DNA from: Botryotinia globosa
Lineage: Eukaryota > Ascomycota > Leotiomycetes > Helotiales > Sclerotiniaceae
Reading direction: 5' to 3'
NCBI GenBank assembly: GCA_014898425.1
Contig: RCSZ01000005.1
Span: 2,320,501-2,384,500 of the forward strand
DNA length: 64,000 nt
A program made the translations under genes and the position numbers. Shown here piece after piece: positions 36,689-49,671 of this stretch. Under the pieces are notes generated by a model. The model saw nothing but the letters and a program-made list of their open reading frames with translations, was not told the DNA's origin and searched no databases. The stretch's first letter is position 1. Each line of letters opens with the position of its first letter.

Positions 36689-39600
36689 CTAGAATCTAAC
36701 TGCCGCGCCACTTCTCGTTCCTCCTACTTTTCCTTTAACATCCCATGCCCAGTTCTTTCCTTTAGCAGCATCAAATGCCCTACCCACTCTCAACGCATCG
36801 CTAACCATTATTGGTTCTTCCAATAAATGAGCATAGGTATGATAAGGCACGGAATTACTTCTTGAGATCTTCGGTTTGGCTGGTGCATCCTTTTCATTTA
36901 ATTTTTTTTTCTCTTTGATGATATCTTTGAGCTCTTGATCGTCAGCAGTGATTTGTGCTTTGAGGAACATTAAGTCTGTAGATTTCTGAAGAGATTCCAT
37001 TACTGGGATGCGGGGTTCGTAGGCAATATCAGAGAGATTTGGAGGGTCTGTGGAGACGATGGATGGGTCGAGATGGGCGGATGGTTGGAGAAGGAGTTGT
37101 TGGATATCTATTGATTCGCCATGAGGTATTGCAGTGTTATGTGAAGGTGTGATACAATCCATATCGACTTCTTTTCTCAAAACTTGATCAATATCGACTG
37201 CGGAGAAATAGGCGCAGGACTGTGGTAGATCGTTAATTCCCATTTGTTGAGAAAACATAGCTCGAGTCCAGAGATTCGATACTTGCAATGCTAATGCAGC
37301 ACGATATTTATCTTCCTCTTGAACTAGATATCTGATTTCATCATGAACAGTTATGGCCAGACGGGCATTGATATTGTAGAGACGAATGATGTAATCCATG
37401 GAAATGATGAGAAGGTGCAAATAATCTACACCTGAGGATTGAATTGCCCAATTGATGCGTGATGTCATAAAACCGCCTTTGGAAACGAAACATGCCATCA
37501 GGGCTTCTGTTATTCCTGCGCCTAGAACTGGAGTGCGTGGCCTTTCTTGCTCTGCAAATTCTTCCAGCTTGTTGAAAACAAAACTCTCGGTTCCTCCACG
37601 CCAAAAGGGTCCGGGATAAAGAATCTTTCTGCTGGTTTTGACACCTTTGGTAGCCTTGTAAAGGTTTCCAGCTGTGTACGAGGTTTCAGCCTCCGTGAGG
37701 CTAGGATTAAATTGGCGAAGTAAAGTTGAGGCGAATTTCAGACCAGCTCCATAGATTCGACCATAGTTGAAGACCTTGGCATCATTACGGGTAATACCGA
37801 GAATACCAGCTGTGCGAGAATGGAGATCCGTACCTGCTGCTTTGGTGCCCTCTAAAGTCATAAAACCGACAGCATTACCTCCATGTAGTTTGAATTGGGC
37901 ATCTCCAACAAGACTAGCAATCCATAGCTCTTCAGAATCCACATCTGCACCGACGAAGCAATAACCAGGTGGGGCCTTTATCATTGACTTTAGTTCTGAA
38001 CCAACGCGGTTCGCTTTCGCATTACTTGCTGTAAGCCATGTGTTCTCCACTGCTCTTCGAGTCACAGTACCCATGGGAATGATTTGCGGGAGAATGTAGC
38101 CTGTTTCCAACTCAGATTGCGATGTTGCAGGCCCCTTTGCTCCATCTTTTTCATATACAGTTATCTGAGACTGTATACGTTTTCTTGCACTTATCCAATA
38201 AGAACAAGAAGCATTCATCTCAAGTGCTTCCTTTGCATATGAAAACTCGGAAGAAAGAATACCTTTGTCGAAGTATTGCACATAACTTTTCGCCATCGGA
38301 TTTCCACATTTAGCCAATGGACCATCCTTGTGCGGGATTTTAAAGTAAGCAGCGGATCTATCGTCTCGCAGAGCTATATCAGCTTCTTCGAATGCATTGC
38401 ACTCTTGCATCTGTTTTTGTTTATAATTGTGAGCCTCTTCGATAGGAACTCTAAAAGTCCAACCGTATTTGTCGGACCATACTAACGGATACCCATCCCA
38501 AGCCAAACGCAGAAGTAATGGTGCAATTCGAGTGCGGACGGATAAATTGATAGGACCGGTGACTTTAGGGTAAAGATCTTTATACCATTGAGGCTTACCA
38601 GGCATCTTCTGTCTTTTAGCTGGTCTTGGTGGATCCGTTTTTGTGTCCCCCTTCACCATTTTGACCTTTTGAGTAGTCCAATCCAGTTGTTTTAGCCAAG
38701 GGTCATCCTTCCATAACTCAGGATCATCTGCGATCTCTAACGCTTTCTCTTTTAAAGCAAGAAGCCGTTCTTGTACTGCATCAGACAACTTGTGATAAGT
38801 AGCATCGGCATTGGCGAGATAAGATTCCCATGATCTATCAATTGGAAGTATGACCGATGAGAGATGTCTCAGTGCTGCAAAACTGACTGGATGTGGGCAT
38901 GTCTCGACAAAATTGGGGAACACTCTCTTGTAAACTCTATGGGTTATGTCAACATCCGCTGCACAATAATGAAGAAGTTCATCTAGTTTTGCCATGATTC
39001 CTTCCCGATCACATTCACCGAATGCATCCCTTGCTGCTTTATCGATTGTGACATTGAGATGAAATTTTGCGACATCTCTTAATGAATTGACGGAGCTTCT
39101 GCCTATCCATAATTCTGCTTCTTCCTCTTCGGAAAAAGACTTGTGTCCTAGTAAAGCTGCTAACTCTGCACTATCGGTCTCTGCAGCAATCTTTTCGCGT
39201 AATTCTCGGTCCTTTCGATGCTTCATCCAAGTCGGTCTTTGACGTGAACACATTCCATTGACAGCAACATGTAATGACATAGTATCTAAGAAAAAGTTCT
39301 TCGATTGATTGATGTCGTATTCTTCAGCTACCCTGGCTCGATCATAACCAATATTATGCCCCACGATAATTCGTGGTTTCTTTGCATCTCCGAGAGGTAT
39401 CAATTGACGATCATTGTCGGTCTCCCCCAACAGCCATGGCGATAACCAAGAATACCAATTTGTGGGACTAACAGCACAGGCCATGACAGCAAATGAACTT
39501 TCTTTCCACATCACTTCCGTGTCAAAACATAACATTTCTTCATCTGGGGCAAGTACCGCTTCAGGCGTGCCATCGTCTTTGTACCTCGTCCATCCACTTT

Positions 39601-40181
39601 GAAGTGCCCATCTGAGCGGCCGAGGTGGAGATTCCGTCTTAACAAATTGCGTCGCAAATGTCATGTACGGTTCGGAAGCATCTACGCCCAGTTTATAGAA
39701 ATGCTCATCGAGTGTATCACCTTGTAGCTCGGGAAGGTCGAAAGATATTGGAGGAGTGTTGTCTGTATTCTTTCCAAGTAGTTCATGCCTCTGCAGATGA
39801 TCTTTTGCAAGATCTACGAGCTCCGGAGAGGGAGGGGCTTGAATGCCCTTGAATACTTGATCGTATATGCGAGTACTTATTTGTTGAATTCCTATTTCAT
39901 TGAATCGAGGTTGCTCTGGGTCATCTACTTTTTGCTTAGCTGACGATCGAATTACTTGTCGAAGTTTTATTCTACATACTGGATTGATTTTCTACTTCGG
40001 CCGACACTTGCGTCGGCTCTTGTACCGAATCATGTGTTGATTCATTTGATTCCGTGGCATATGTTCGCCATCGCGCAAAAGATATCGAGGTATCTTGAGG
40101 TTTATGAGCTCGATATTTTGCAAGACGAGTGAAGGTGGCGCTTGGTCTACTGGCACGACCAACGCGGAACGAAAGAAGCAT
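36689..40181 (-). CDS. MIP1: mitochondrial DNA polymerase gamma, with an apparent one-base frameshift
   Basis: The nuclear gene for the mitochondrial replicase, ~1163 residues once one frame change is allowed. The N-terminus (MLLSFRVGRASRPSATFTRL...RWRTYATES) is a mitochondrial targeting sequence read in one frame from 40181. The remainder (INPVCRIKLRQ..., then ~1100 residues to 36689) is one base out of step. Exonuclease motifs: LCFDTEV (Exo I), VGHNIGYDRARV (Exo II), CAADVDITHRVY (Exo III). Polymerase motifs: A, GADVDSEELWIASL; B, RNDAKVFNYGRIYGAG; C, TVHDEIRYLV. All catalytic residues expected of family A are present and the polymerase body is intact. The shift falls at the four-base A run (TTTT on the plus strand, 39988-39991); three bases there would read SAEVE-INPVCR without a break. 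No intron of usable size fits. It is divergent from the SLX8-like gene. Confidence 0.92.
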
Positions 40182-41528
40182 AATATGAAAAGAGATCTTA
40201 TTAAATCATTATCTTGACCAATTTACATACTTGGCAGGTAGACATGTACCAATATCAGGATGTCAAGCAAACATGAGACGAGACGAAGTTGTTGATAAGT
40301 GACGTCCTTTGCAAGCCTCAAAAAGTGGAAGGGTTATTTTTTTTTTCGGGCGGGGGTGGCCAATTGATGATAAGGATACATGGACCCGGTGGACCTACCA
40401 GGTAGACTGGGCAAGGCTTTGATGTGTAGCCTCGTGTGGCTTCACGAGGCTGATTGGAATCAATTCTGGGCAAGGTTATCCGTAACCCAGAATTTGATTG
40501 GTGGACCGATAAAGTCGATTGGTAATCACTCACATCATATCAAGTATGGATAGCCCTGTTAGGTGATTGATTACCTGCAAATACAAGGCTGCAAATACAA
40601 GGCTGATATCTAGTCCACCAGTCGTGAGTTTCTCGCTGACTAATAATACTTTGACAGAAGTTTCTTATCGATAGATAACTCGAGGACTTCTCGCTCCCGA
40701 GGATCTTTCTAATCTGACCTGTTATCCATAGTAATAATAATAATAATGAGACGCTTCCAGATATGAGTGCCATTTTTATCAATCTTCCATGAGTTTTCCA
40801 CCGGCAGCGATATGATCCTCAGTCTCTTTCTTTCTTTCTCTCCGTTCGTATGAAACTTTATATTCTCCTTCGGGGTTTGCCATTGCTACTCGTTTGATTT
40901 TGATAGTGTAACTAACGTTCATTAAACTAATAATCGGAATTCATCATAGACACACACACACCAGTACAAACACTACGTGTATATTATTCCTGTACAGCGC
41001 TCAATTCTTAAGTAGAGTGAATTTGGTCCTCGCTCCGAGTATAAGGGAAAGATAAAACGACAACGACAACGACAACGACAACAACAACAACATCGACAGC
41101 AAAGCAAAGCAAAGCAAAGCAAAGCAAAGCAACCCATTCATTTCCAGCCTCACTCTCACTCTCGATCGCTCTCTTGCTCTCGCTGTCACTCATCAGCCTC
41201 ACTCCAACTCCCTGCAAACTTTGTTACGGTTAGACGAAATATAGATTACCTACTGGTAGTACTAGATACCTAGGGACGGTACTCGATTCTCCTTTCTATC
41301 TTTTGACTGCAGACCTTTCTATACCCATCTACCTACCTACCTACTCAGGGACTTTCTATACTGTCAATACTCTCTCATTCCATGTCGCATCGCACAAAAG
41401 TTGGCACATTGATTGGGTTTCATTGTTTATCTTATGTATGAATGAGACGAGAAACTAATATTCTACTGTACTTGAATTTACGGAGTGCTCATGCTATCAT
41501 CACCTTTCAGTTTTACATCCACACCAAA
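40182..41528. promoter_or_regulatory. shared divergent promoter region, MIP1 / SLX8-like gene
   Basis: 1.35 kb between two divergent starts. It carries simple repeats: a CGACAA tandem at about 41057-41090, (GCAAA)x6 at about 41099-41131, and a CTAC run near 41330-41345. No gene; regulatory sites cannot be named from sequence alone. Confidence 0.45.
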
Positions 41529-42824
41529 ATGACCTCAGGCTATCCATATTCACCCCATCACAACAACGGCAACAATAGAAATCCAAATTCGGCATCGACT
41601 CCCAACTCGAACTCAAACAACCGTTCATTATGGAGCAACGAACCTTTGGCTGGTAGAGGAGAGGACATTGAATCTCTAATTTTACCTCCAATTAGTCGAC
41701 CAAATCCCGAGAATAGATTGGAGCTACCTGCAATATCATCATCACCACTTTTTGTATCGGATTCCCATACAGGACAAACACAGCCAGAACAATCGTCTCA
41801 CAGTCGCGATTCACGGAGCAATGCATCGGGAATGAGACTTGGAGCCGCATCCGCCTCTACAACAACCGCAAATTCAAATTCGGAACCCGGTGAAAACCGT
41901 ACAAAACGCCCTCAGAGCTCATCTCCCCCCGATCTTTTTTCTTTTGATCCTTTCGACGAAACCATCCGGTATCGATCACCACCTCCACAACCACCATCAA
42001 ATCAAGTGGGTCGACAAAATTCGCGACCATCTTCACAACCAGGAAGAGGGTCTTCCTTTTACGACGACGACGCGGAGGCTTTGGCAAATTTTGACTGGGA
42101 CACCTTTCTTTCACAAGACAACGAAAACGACGAGGAGATTGACGATCCATTTGCATCGCCACCACAAATACCTAGTCGAGCTTCTGATAGTTACGGTGTG
42201 GTTGATCTTACTGAATCATCGCCAGCCATGGTTCCCCCACCAGAAAGACGCAGAGCTCTTAGCGGCACCAGTTTACGCCCAGCTACTCTCACCAGACCGA
42301 AATCCCCAAAACGACGAAAGCCAGTTCTCTCAAAGTCTACATCTGCAAAACGTCGCAAGCTCTCACCATCAGAAACAAAACCCGAGGAAGATGTCGAAGT
42401 GGTTGATCTCGCGGAGAATTCAAATCTAGAAGAATATGAAGCTGCGAAGGCGAAAAGACAAGAAGACTTGATCAAACAACAAAACCAAGATGAAGCAACG
42501 AAACCGGTCAAATTGGTGGAGTTCCAGTGTATCATATGTATGGATAATCCGACGGATCTGACGGTAACACATTGTGGTATGTTTTTTTTTCACAACGTTC
42601 TCTTCTAGCACTTCTAATATCTTATAGGCCATCTATTCTGTTCCGAGTGTCTTCACTCAGCATTACATGCAGGGAATAACGGCAGGAAATCATGCCCGGT
42701 CTGTCGAACCTCAATTAGCACTACGAGCCTGCCCGGTCGAAAGCCACCTAAGAACGGTACATTTCCTATAGCGATCAAGTTAATGACGGCGAACAAAATG
42801 GGAAAGAAACCCAAGAGGAATTGA
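41529..42824 (+). CDS. SLX8: RING-finger protein, SLX8-like SUMO-targeted ubiquitin ligase
   Basis: Two exons, 41529-42576 and 42628-42824, intron 51 nt (GTATGT...CTTATAG), product ~414 residues. The intron splits the RING finger between its third and fourth ligands: CIICMDNPTDLTVTHC in exon 1, then GHLFCSECLHSAL and CPVCR in exon 2, a C3HC4 arrangement. The long N-terminal part is disordered, Ser/Pro/Asn-rich, and has acidic hydrophobic segments VVDLTES and VEVVDLAEN that look like SUMO-interacting motifs, plus basic PKRRK and AKRRK patches that could be nuclear localisation signals. This plan matches fungal Slx8/Rfp proteins, which ubiquitinate SUMO-modified nuclear proteins in genome maintenance. 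The start MTSGYPYSPHH is preferred over the upstream ATG at 41442 because the added residues look like leader sequence, but both are in frame. Confidence 0.85.
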
Positions 42825-45488
42825 TGGCTTCGCGGAAAGACGTCTGGGGGTATATTATATCAGTGGGTTGTTAAATGGACAGCGACAATGGAGGGACTTC
42901 TATGAATGGACTCATGGCAAAGACCACGGCGTTATGGGCTGGACCGGGATGGACTGGACTGACGAGATACCACATCTGGAAATTGAGACTTCAAACACTT
43001 TGTACAATGGCAAGCTGGGGCGGATCAGATAAATATCACTTCTATGATTTTTGTGTGTGCGCAATAGCATTCTACAAAGATAGATTGGGGGGTAGTTGAG
43101 AGATCTCACCATATTTATAACACAATGCAATACTTGCTGCATTAAAATACAACATATCGAGGACAATATTGCCCTTTTCAGGTTTTGTTTCCGAGATGGG
43201 TCAATATTCATGATGCAATAGTGGTATTTGGTGCTATCAATTGTGAAGTTGGTGAAAAAGAGCATCATACATAAAGAGCGCTCAATCTGCATACATTCTC
43301 ACTTCATCATACAGTAGGTCATGTATCTTCTGTGTGATTAACCGTTAGGTGCTTGTCTCTATCTGAACACTCAATCTCTCGATCAGGACTTCTAACATGC
43401 ACCTACCTACCTACTTGTTACAAGGAAGCCACATTACTCTGTTTTGAAATGACGATATCTAATACCTCATGATTGGATGCATCAAAACACTCTACAGTAA
43501 CCAAGTCCTTGAAGAATCCCATATAATTTTCGTTGACCATCATCACATGCTTCTTATCTTGACACTACGTCAATTCTATCTATCTACTCTACATATCATT
43601 TGTACCTAAACTAGAGCAACGACATGATCAGAGGCATGCATCAAAATTGCTACCCCTCTCTTCGATCTTCATATCATACATACTTGAAACACTCCATCAA
43701 CTCTCAATTGCTTAGAACTAGTAATATACTTTTCATAGATTCTCCAGTCCAGTCCAGTCCAGTCCTCGTCTCGTGGGTACCCAGGCAAACTGGGGAAATC
43801 AACCAACAAGCAAATGACTGACGTGGGCAATGAATACTCGTCCAAGTACGGAGTGTTACCCGATGTTTACTTGGGTTACTTCCTCATTTCCACATCTCAC
43901 GAACTATACCGAGCCAACAGAAGAGCCAGCACTTGGGGTGTTCATGTGATGTTCATGTCTTATCATGTATTATCATGTCATGTCAACGCTGGATTCGAGC
44001 ATCGAGATACCGAGGTTCGGGAAGCGTGATAGGAGTTTCGCAACACAGCGACTGATTAGCTAGCTAGCTTCGCTATGGTGACCATTTGTTGTGTTGTTCG
44101 TTCCTTGATCTCGCGAGTCACTTGTTTGTACCTGCTCTGGGAGCTCTGGGAGGGGGTCTGGGGTACTTGATTGAAATCTCCCATCCATTGGCACTCGATG
44201 CTGTACGATGTGACTTGTAAGAGAGCGATGAATCCACGATGTACTCCGGAGTCCGTACACAGTGCACACTGCACACTGCACACTCTGTAGCATCATGGCA
44301 TGTACAAGGGGCAAGCAAACGGTACGGGGAGCAGTCGATCCGTATCGCAACCATTACGCAGGTTTGCAGCCAGCCTCTCTCACCGTTATTTGAGGAATCT
44401 GATGCCATGTCCATAATTAAGCCAAAGCCTAACCGAGCTAACCTAACGAGCCAGCAATAAGCTGCAGCGAAGATTCTTCAGATGCAGCTAATCAAGCTTC
44501 AACATACTTTGGACAGGATTGTACAGGATTGTACAGGACGGTACAGGACTAGTCCAGAAAGTACAGCAAATGCATGCATTGGAGCGGGTTCTTTGCTCGA
44601 AACGATGGATAATTTTGTCAATTTTGTCCATTTACCGGATTTTCCCAATGATGACTCCTCGTTGACTCCTCGTTGACTCTTCATTATTATTCACATCACC
44701 CAACTCTTACCATCCAAACGGTCAAATGTCAAAATCGAGTTGTGTAGGTCAGAAAATTCTCCACTCTAGGCCTTTTAAACGGAGTAGACTCTCGTGTTTC
44801 ATGGTGAGGCGAGGAGTTTCGCTGGCAAGTTTTTGATCCTTTTTTTATTTCTTTAATTTTGCTTGTGAATTTCATTTGCGGGATGGGATGGGATGGGATG
44901 GTGGTGATAGGAACCACGTCAGGTGAAAATGGGAACATTTTCAAGCGTCCCCATTCTTATCGAATGAAATCCAAGCCTTGTTTTCCGATGTGAAAAGGAA
45001 AAGGAAAAGGAAAAGAGGTGGATGGATATTATTTATTATTACTCTGTATATAAAAAAATGATATTGTTTAGAATTCTTTTTTGAAAATTTGGTTACTCGA
45101 TAAGCTCAATGGTTGTGAAGTGGGAATATGAATCACATCTTTACATGAATCATATCTTTACATCTTCACATCTTTACATCTTCACATCTTCACATCTTCA
45201 CATCTTCACATCTTCACATCTTCACATCTTCACATCTTCACATCTTCACATTCAAGTGTGAGGAAGTCTGAGGAGCCTCTTCATATATCGTCAGTATTAT
45301 TATTATTACATATTGAAGAGCTGCACGCACCGTACTACGCCTTTCTTACCGATACTCTTCCCCCTCCCGTTTTGTTCTAGCTGCTGGACAGCTTGCTTAG
45401 TTGGTTCCTTTTGCCACCATCACATTATCAACACCGCTTTTTGGTCTCGTACCTATTTTTAACTTGGCAGAAAGGCGGAAAGGTATTC
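42825..45488. other. 2.7 kb intergenic region with short tandem repeats
   Basis: No supported gene. It contains CCAGT repeats (about 43744-43765), GTACAGGATT repeats (about 44511-44550), GCACACT repeats (about 44261-44285), GATGG repeats (about 44880-44902), and the ATCTTCAC array listed separately. Likely the long regulatory and 5' untranslated sequence of the gene at 45489. Confidence 0.45.
45155..45250. repeat. ATCTTCAC tandem repeat upstream of the 45.5 kb gene
   Basis: About eleven near-perfect copies of an 8-bp CT-rich unit some 240 bp before the start codon. CT-rich arrays in this position are common in fungal promoters and 5' leaders; a role is inferred only. Confidence 0.85.
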
Positions 45489-48216
45489 ATGTCCTGTTGT
45501 AATATATTCAACTGTCTGCCTTCTTCTCCCAAACTTCCTCGAAAGTCGAGTGGTAAAGCGAAGCTTTCCAATTCTTCAGACATGGGGAACGACGATAATT
45601 TGGCTTATGGTACCATGAATACCGATCAACCTCAGACTGGCAGTGCTCCCAATGAACGAACTGAGAGACCAAAGAACGATAGGAGAAAAGTAGGTTTACA
45701 TTACCTCGTCAACTAAACTATCATTTTCCATGCAAATGCTAACAAATCACCAGACAACTTACACTTTCCCCATCAAAATTATGCCCTCACCAAAATCTGC
45801 AACTACAGCCAGCACCAATCTTACTCCGGAATTCACAGAATTCGATACCCAGGCTTACTACAATGAATCGCTGGATTACAACTACATTTCTTCCCGATTC
45901 GCCTTCTCCCTTGGGTTAAAACCAGATGCCGACCGTGAAGCCAAACCACGCTCAAAATCCGTATCTAAACCAAAAATCCCTTTTAAGCCAAAGCAGCTAG
46001 CAAGATCTCAAACCGCACCAGTGGCTGAAATTAAGCCTCTTCAAAGATCAAAGACAGAACCGCTTTCACGAAGAATCTTCTCGCCTGTAGGTAGAGAAAG
46101 TATCATAGAAGATACACCTCCTTCTACATCTACAGCTCCCGCTCTTCCGCCTAGAGTCCCACCCAGAAGAACTTCCACAACTGCTACCCTCGCGCCTTCA
46201 AATGCTCAAGCTCCTCCCATTTTCTCACTCCTGGAACCGACGCCAGAAGCAATCTCAAGATCAAGTTTAACCAGTCCGTTATTTCCAGATGCTAATCTAA
46301 ATCCTTTCTCGCCAAGACCGGGAGCCACTTTTGGGGCGATGGTTGTTGACACGCCACCGAGAACACCACAAAGACCTCAAATATTGCATACACAAACAGA
46401 GGGCAATCCAAGTATCTTTGAAGCACTAAATTCACATCCTGTCACACCATCCATTACAAATATCCCAACGATTCTGACCGAAGAACCCGAAGGGGTGTCG
46501 GAGGAGCCAGAAGGTGCATCTTCTGAAACAGAGCGAGAACGAGATCTCGAGGGAATGGGAACCGGTACTGGAATTGGAATGGGTTTCGGAATCGGAGAAG
46601 AAATCCGGGGTCGAGAGATTTCAGATCCGGATTCTATGACGGGTGATCTAACACTTCATTGGAAATCTTCCCCTCTATCACGCTATACACAACGAACCGT
46701 TTTCTGGATCGTTCCAAATGCGAAATTCGATCTCGTTTTTGGACACGATGAAACAGATTTCAATATTCCCATTCACAACCCACCAAAGTGGGGTTTGAGC
46801 AATTGGGGAATTGGACAGGGGAGAGGAAGGAGAGGAGAAAGAAATCAATTCCGAGAGGGGATTAGAAGGGGAGTCCTTAAGCAAGTGGAGGAGCAAAGCA
46901 CCTTTTCGTTGCTGTATAGTGCAACGAATCTGATGGATGCGTGGTTAAGACCACCTTATCAGATTAACGGACGAGCACATTCGCAACACTCGGACTCGAA
47001 ACCATTGCTTTCGAATGGAGATGAGAACGGAGGCATTCATGAAATAGCATTTACATTACCGGAGTTGGAATATCAACTCAGGAACGAGTTGAAGTGTACT
47101 GATGAACGGAGACGCAAACATGAGGGGAAGAGAGCAGTTAATATCTGGGATGTTAGGGCTGGAAAGGCCGTTTTGGCCGAGCAGGCTAAAGGCGCCAGTG
47201 GAGAGATCAGAAAATTGGTGGGAGCTGTAGTAAAGGATGTTCGGGAGAACGGGGGAAAGAAAGTCGCGGAAAGTGCGAATAAGACTTTGGTTGGGAGAGC
47301 TCCTCGTGAGGAACCGGAAGTGGAAGCTGCACATGATAAATTTGTTCATGTGGAGACTCCTGTTTCCGTAACTCCTGCTCCCGTTGTCTCCAATGAAGAT
47401 TTCACAATGGTCAGCAAACCACAAGCCGAGTCTTCCCCCGCTACCTCTCCCCTTCTCCCCGTCGTCGCTCCACTCCCTAACCCCCAAACTTTCGATCTCT
47501 CCCCCACCACCGCTCACGATACCGCAAATCAAAGTCCCAGCTCCTCTCTCCGCGTCGAATTCACAGATGCGCAATTGCAAGCACAGATTCAAGCGCAAAT
47601 GGAACGAGAAATGGAACGTGAAATGGAGCAGGAAACGGAACGCGAAATGGAGCAGGAAATGGAACGCGAAATGCAGGCGCAGATTGAAGCTGAGATGCAG
47701 GCTCAAGCACAAACTCAACCTCAATCTCCATCTCACGACGAGGTAAGAGATGAAGTGAGAGATCTGCCACCAGCGCTCCCTCCCCGTCCCAAGAGATTTG
47801 AAAGATCTTCAACTTTTGATTTCGGATCTGGAGACGCAAAGGATGAGCAGCCTAGACGTCTTGCCCGCTCCTCAACCTTTGATTCTCCAGCTTCTTTCAC
47901 GGCTTTGGGAAAATCGGATCGTGATATCCATGCTTCTATCTCGGCCCTTCGTTCGGCTCACAATGACGATGAGGATGATGAGGAAAATGAAGCGATGTCT
48001 GAGATTATGGTTTCGCGCATCCCGGTTCGTGAGTTAGTTTTGGACGAGGAATTCGCGTTTGGCGTTCTCCCGGATCCAAGTTTCGGGACGCTGAAAGAGA
48101 GGTTTGAGATGATGTGGCAGGGAGAGGATGAGAGAGTGCATTCTGAGAGGAAGGTCTGGAGAGGGAAGTTCAGAGGGGTTTTGGGAGAGTTGTGTAGAGT
48201 GGTTGCGGAGAAGTGA
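45489..48216 (+). CDS. large low-complexity protein of unknown function
   Basis: Two exons, 45489-45689 and 45754-48216, with a 64-nt phase-0 intron (GTAGGT...TCACCAG with GCTAACA branch site), ~887 residues. The N-terminus MSCCNIFNCLPSSPK has three cysteines in the first nine residues, which could be lipidated. Residues ~70-280 are Pro/Ser/Thr-rich with PALPPRVPPR-like SH3-type proline motifs. A folded-looking region lies in the middle: WKSSPLSRYTQRTVFWIVPN, FSLLYSATNLMDAWLRPPYQ, and an alpha-helical block ending NIWDVRAGKAVLAEQAKG. Next is a Gln/Glu/Met-rich helix around residues 690-730 made of MERE/MEQE units, a second PALPPRPKRFERSS motif, and a conserved-looking C-terminus (PDPSFGTLKERFEMMWQGED). 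I do not recognise the family. A membrane-tethered scaffold is one possibility; this is conjecture. Confidence 0.72.
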
Positions 48217-49138
48217 GGTGTGGGGAGAGAAGGAGAAATTGAAAACGAGAGCAGAGGGAGTTGGGAATCGAGATGTCGCTCGCTCATGCTAATTGTTATA
48301 TGAACACGATTCTCTACTCGGTCTGGAATGTTGGGTGGGGTGAGTGGAGAGGGTGATCCACTTTGACAGCGCAGCTCGCGAAGCTGTGAGGATGGATGGG
48401 GAATCGTGATGCGGGGGCTTGGCGGATTGGGATAGGATGGATGGTTTGGAGTTTCTTTTTTTTTTCTTGCTCGTGGATTTGTGGTTGGTTTATATATACT
48501 CCGCGGTAGGCTTTCGCTCGCTTGGTTACCCTATTTGTTTGTTCGTTCGTTTGTTTGTTTGTTTGCTTGCTTGCGTGGATGGGTTGGCTTACTTGGATTT
48601 GTTTGCTGAGTTCTCATACATCTATATATCTATATCATGGGAATTGCGGGATGGGTTTTGAGGAATGGATGGGTGTTTTTTGGTGTTTTAGGTTTTGATT
48701 ATTTGGTTGTTGGGAAGGGATTTGTGGATTGAATTGATGGATGATGGATTTGAGGACGATGGATGATGGATGATGGATGGATGAATAGCATGTTTTTTCT
48801 TTGTTTGATGGGAGGGATGAATGGGATGAGATATGAGATTGTTGTGATGAGATATGAGATTGTTGTGATGAGATTAAGATATGATGGGATAAGATAAGAG
48901 ATTCAGAGTTGATATACCTACCTATACCGACAGCACATATGAGAAATGATAAACAAGATTCTCTACAGCATATAATTACACCCTTACCAAAAAATTGCCC
49001 ACCGGATTCATGAATATATATCTATATAGTCTATACTTTATTTTCGCACTCGCATTCTTATCTCTAGTATCTAGATAATGATCTAGATAATGTAAAAAAT
49101 AATAAGATCAAAGTTCTCATGAATATTATATAGCCCTA
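48217..49138. other. 3' intergenic region, GT-rich simple sequence
   Basis: No gene supported. It holds GTTC/GTTT repeats (48540-48570) and GATGGATGAT-type repeats (48735-48785), ending at the AT-rich island. Confidence 0.5.
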
Positions 49139-49139
49139 G

Positions 49140-49617
49140 ACAATTGAAAAAGTCATAGCTCAAAAACACACCTAAAATAGTCATTTATTTTTCATTCTTT
49201 TCAAAGTGATCTATTCTGGAATTCTTTGAATGAATTATTATAAGATTTTAATATAATATAATAAATTATAAGAATTGAAATAAAAATTTAATGAATTATT
49301 TTTAATTAATTATTTAACATTGTAGTTATTGATTAAAATTAATTAAATTCTATTTTGTAACAAATTTACTAGTTAATTCAATATATTTCTCAAACTTCAA
49401 TTTCACATTATATATTTCAAATGAAATTTCAAATGAAAGAAAAACTTGAAAAGAATATATATATATATATATATATTATCAAATAGTTATTAATTTTTTA
49501 TTATTATTTACAAAAATTAAATATTAATATTATTTCTTTAAAGAATTATATATTATTGAAAAGATTGAAAATTGACTATTTTAGGTGTGTTTTAAAGCTA
49601 TGGCTTTTTTCAATTGT
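49140..49617. mobile_element. RIP-affected MITE with ~45-60 bp terminal inverted repeats
   Basis: The left end (ACAATTGAAAAAGTCATAGC from 49140) and the inverted right end (ACAATTGAAAAAAGCCATAG from 49617) match over at least 45 bp, both continuing through ACACACCTAAAATAGTCA. Both flanks read TAG, fitting a TA or 3-bp target duplication. The 478-bp element is almost purely A/T inside and has no coding capacity. Confidence 0.8.
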
Positions 49618-49671
49618 TAGTTACTATGTATATAGAGATATTAAATTATATTATTATTAGTAAAGTAGTAG

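Noticed and set aside
41098..41131. CRISPR-like or telomere-like repeat
   Set aside because: It is a plain GCAAA pentanucleotide tandem without spacers.
47056..47736. 226-codon minus-strand frame
   Set aside because: Antisense shadow of the repetitive MERE/MEQE region in the 45.5-48.2 kb gene.
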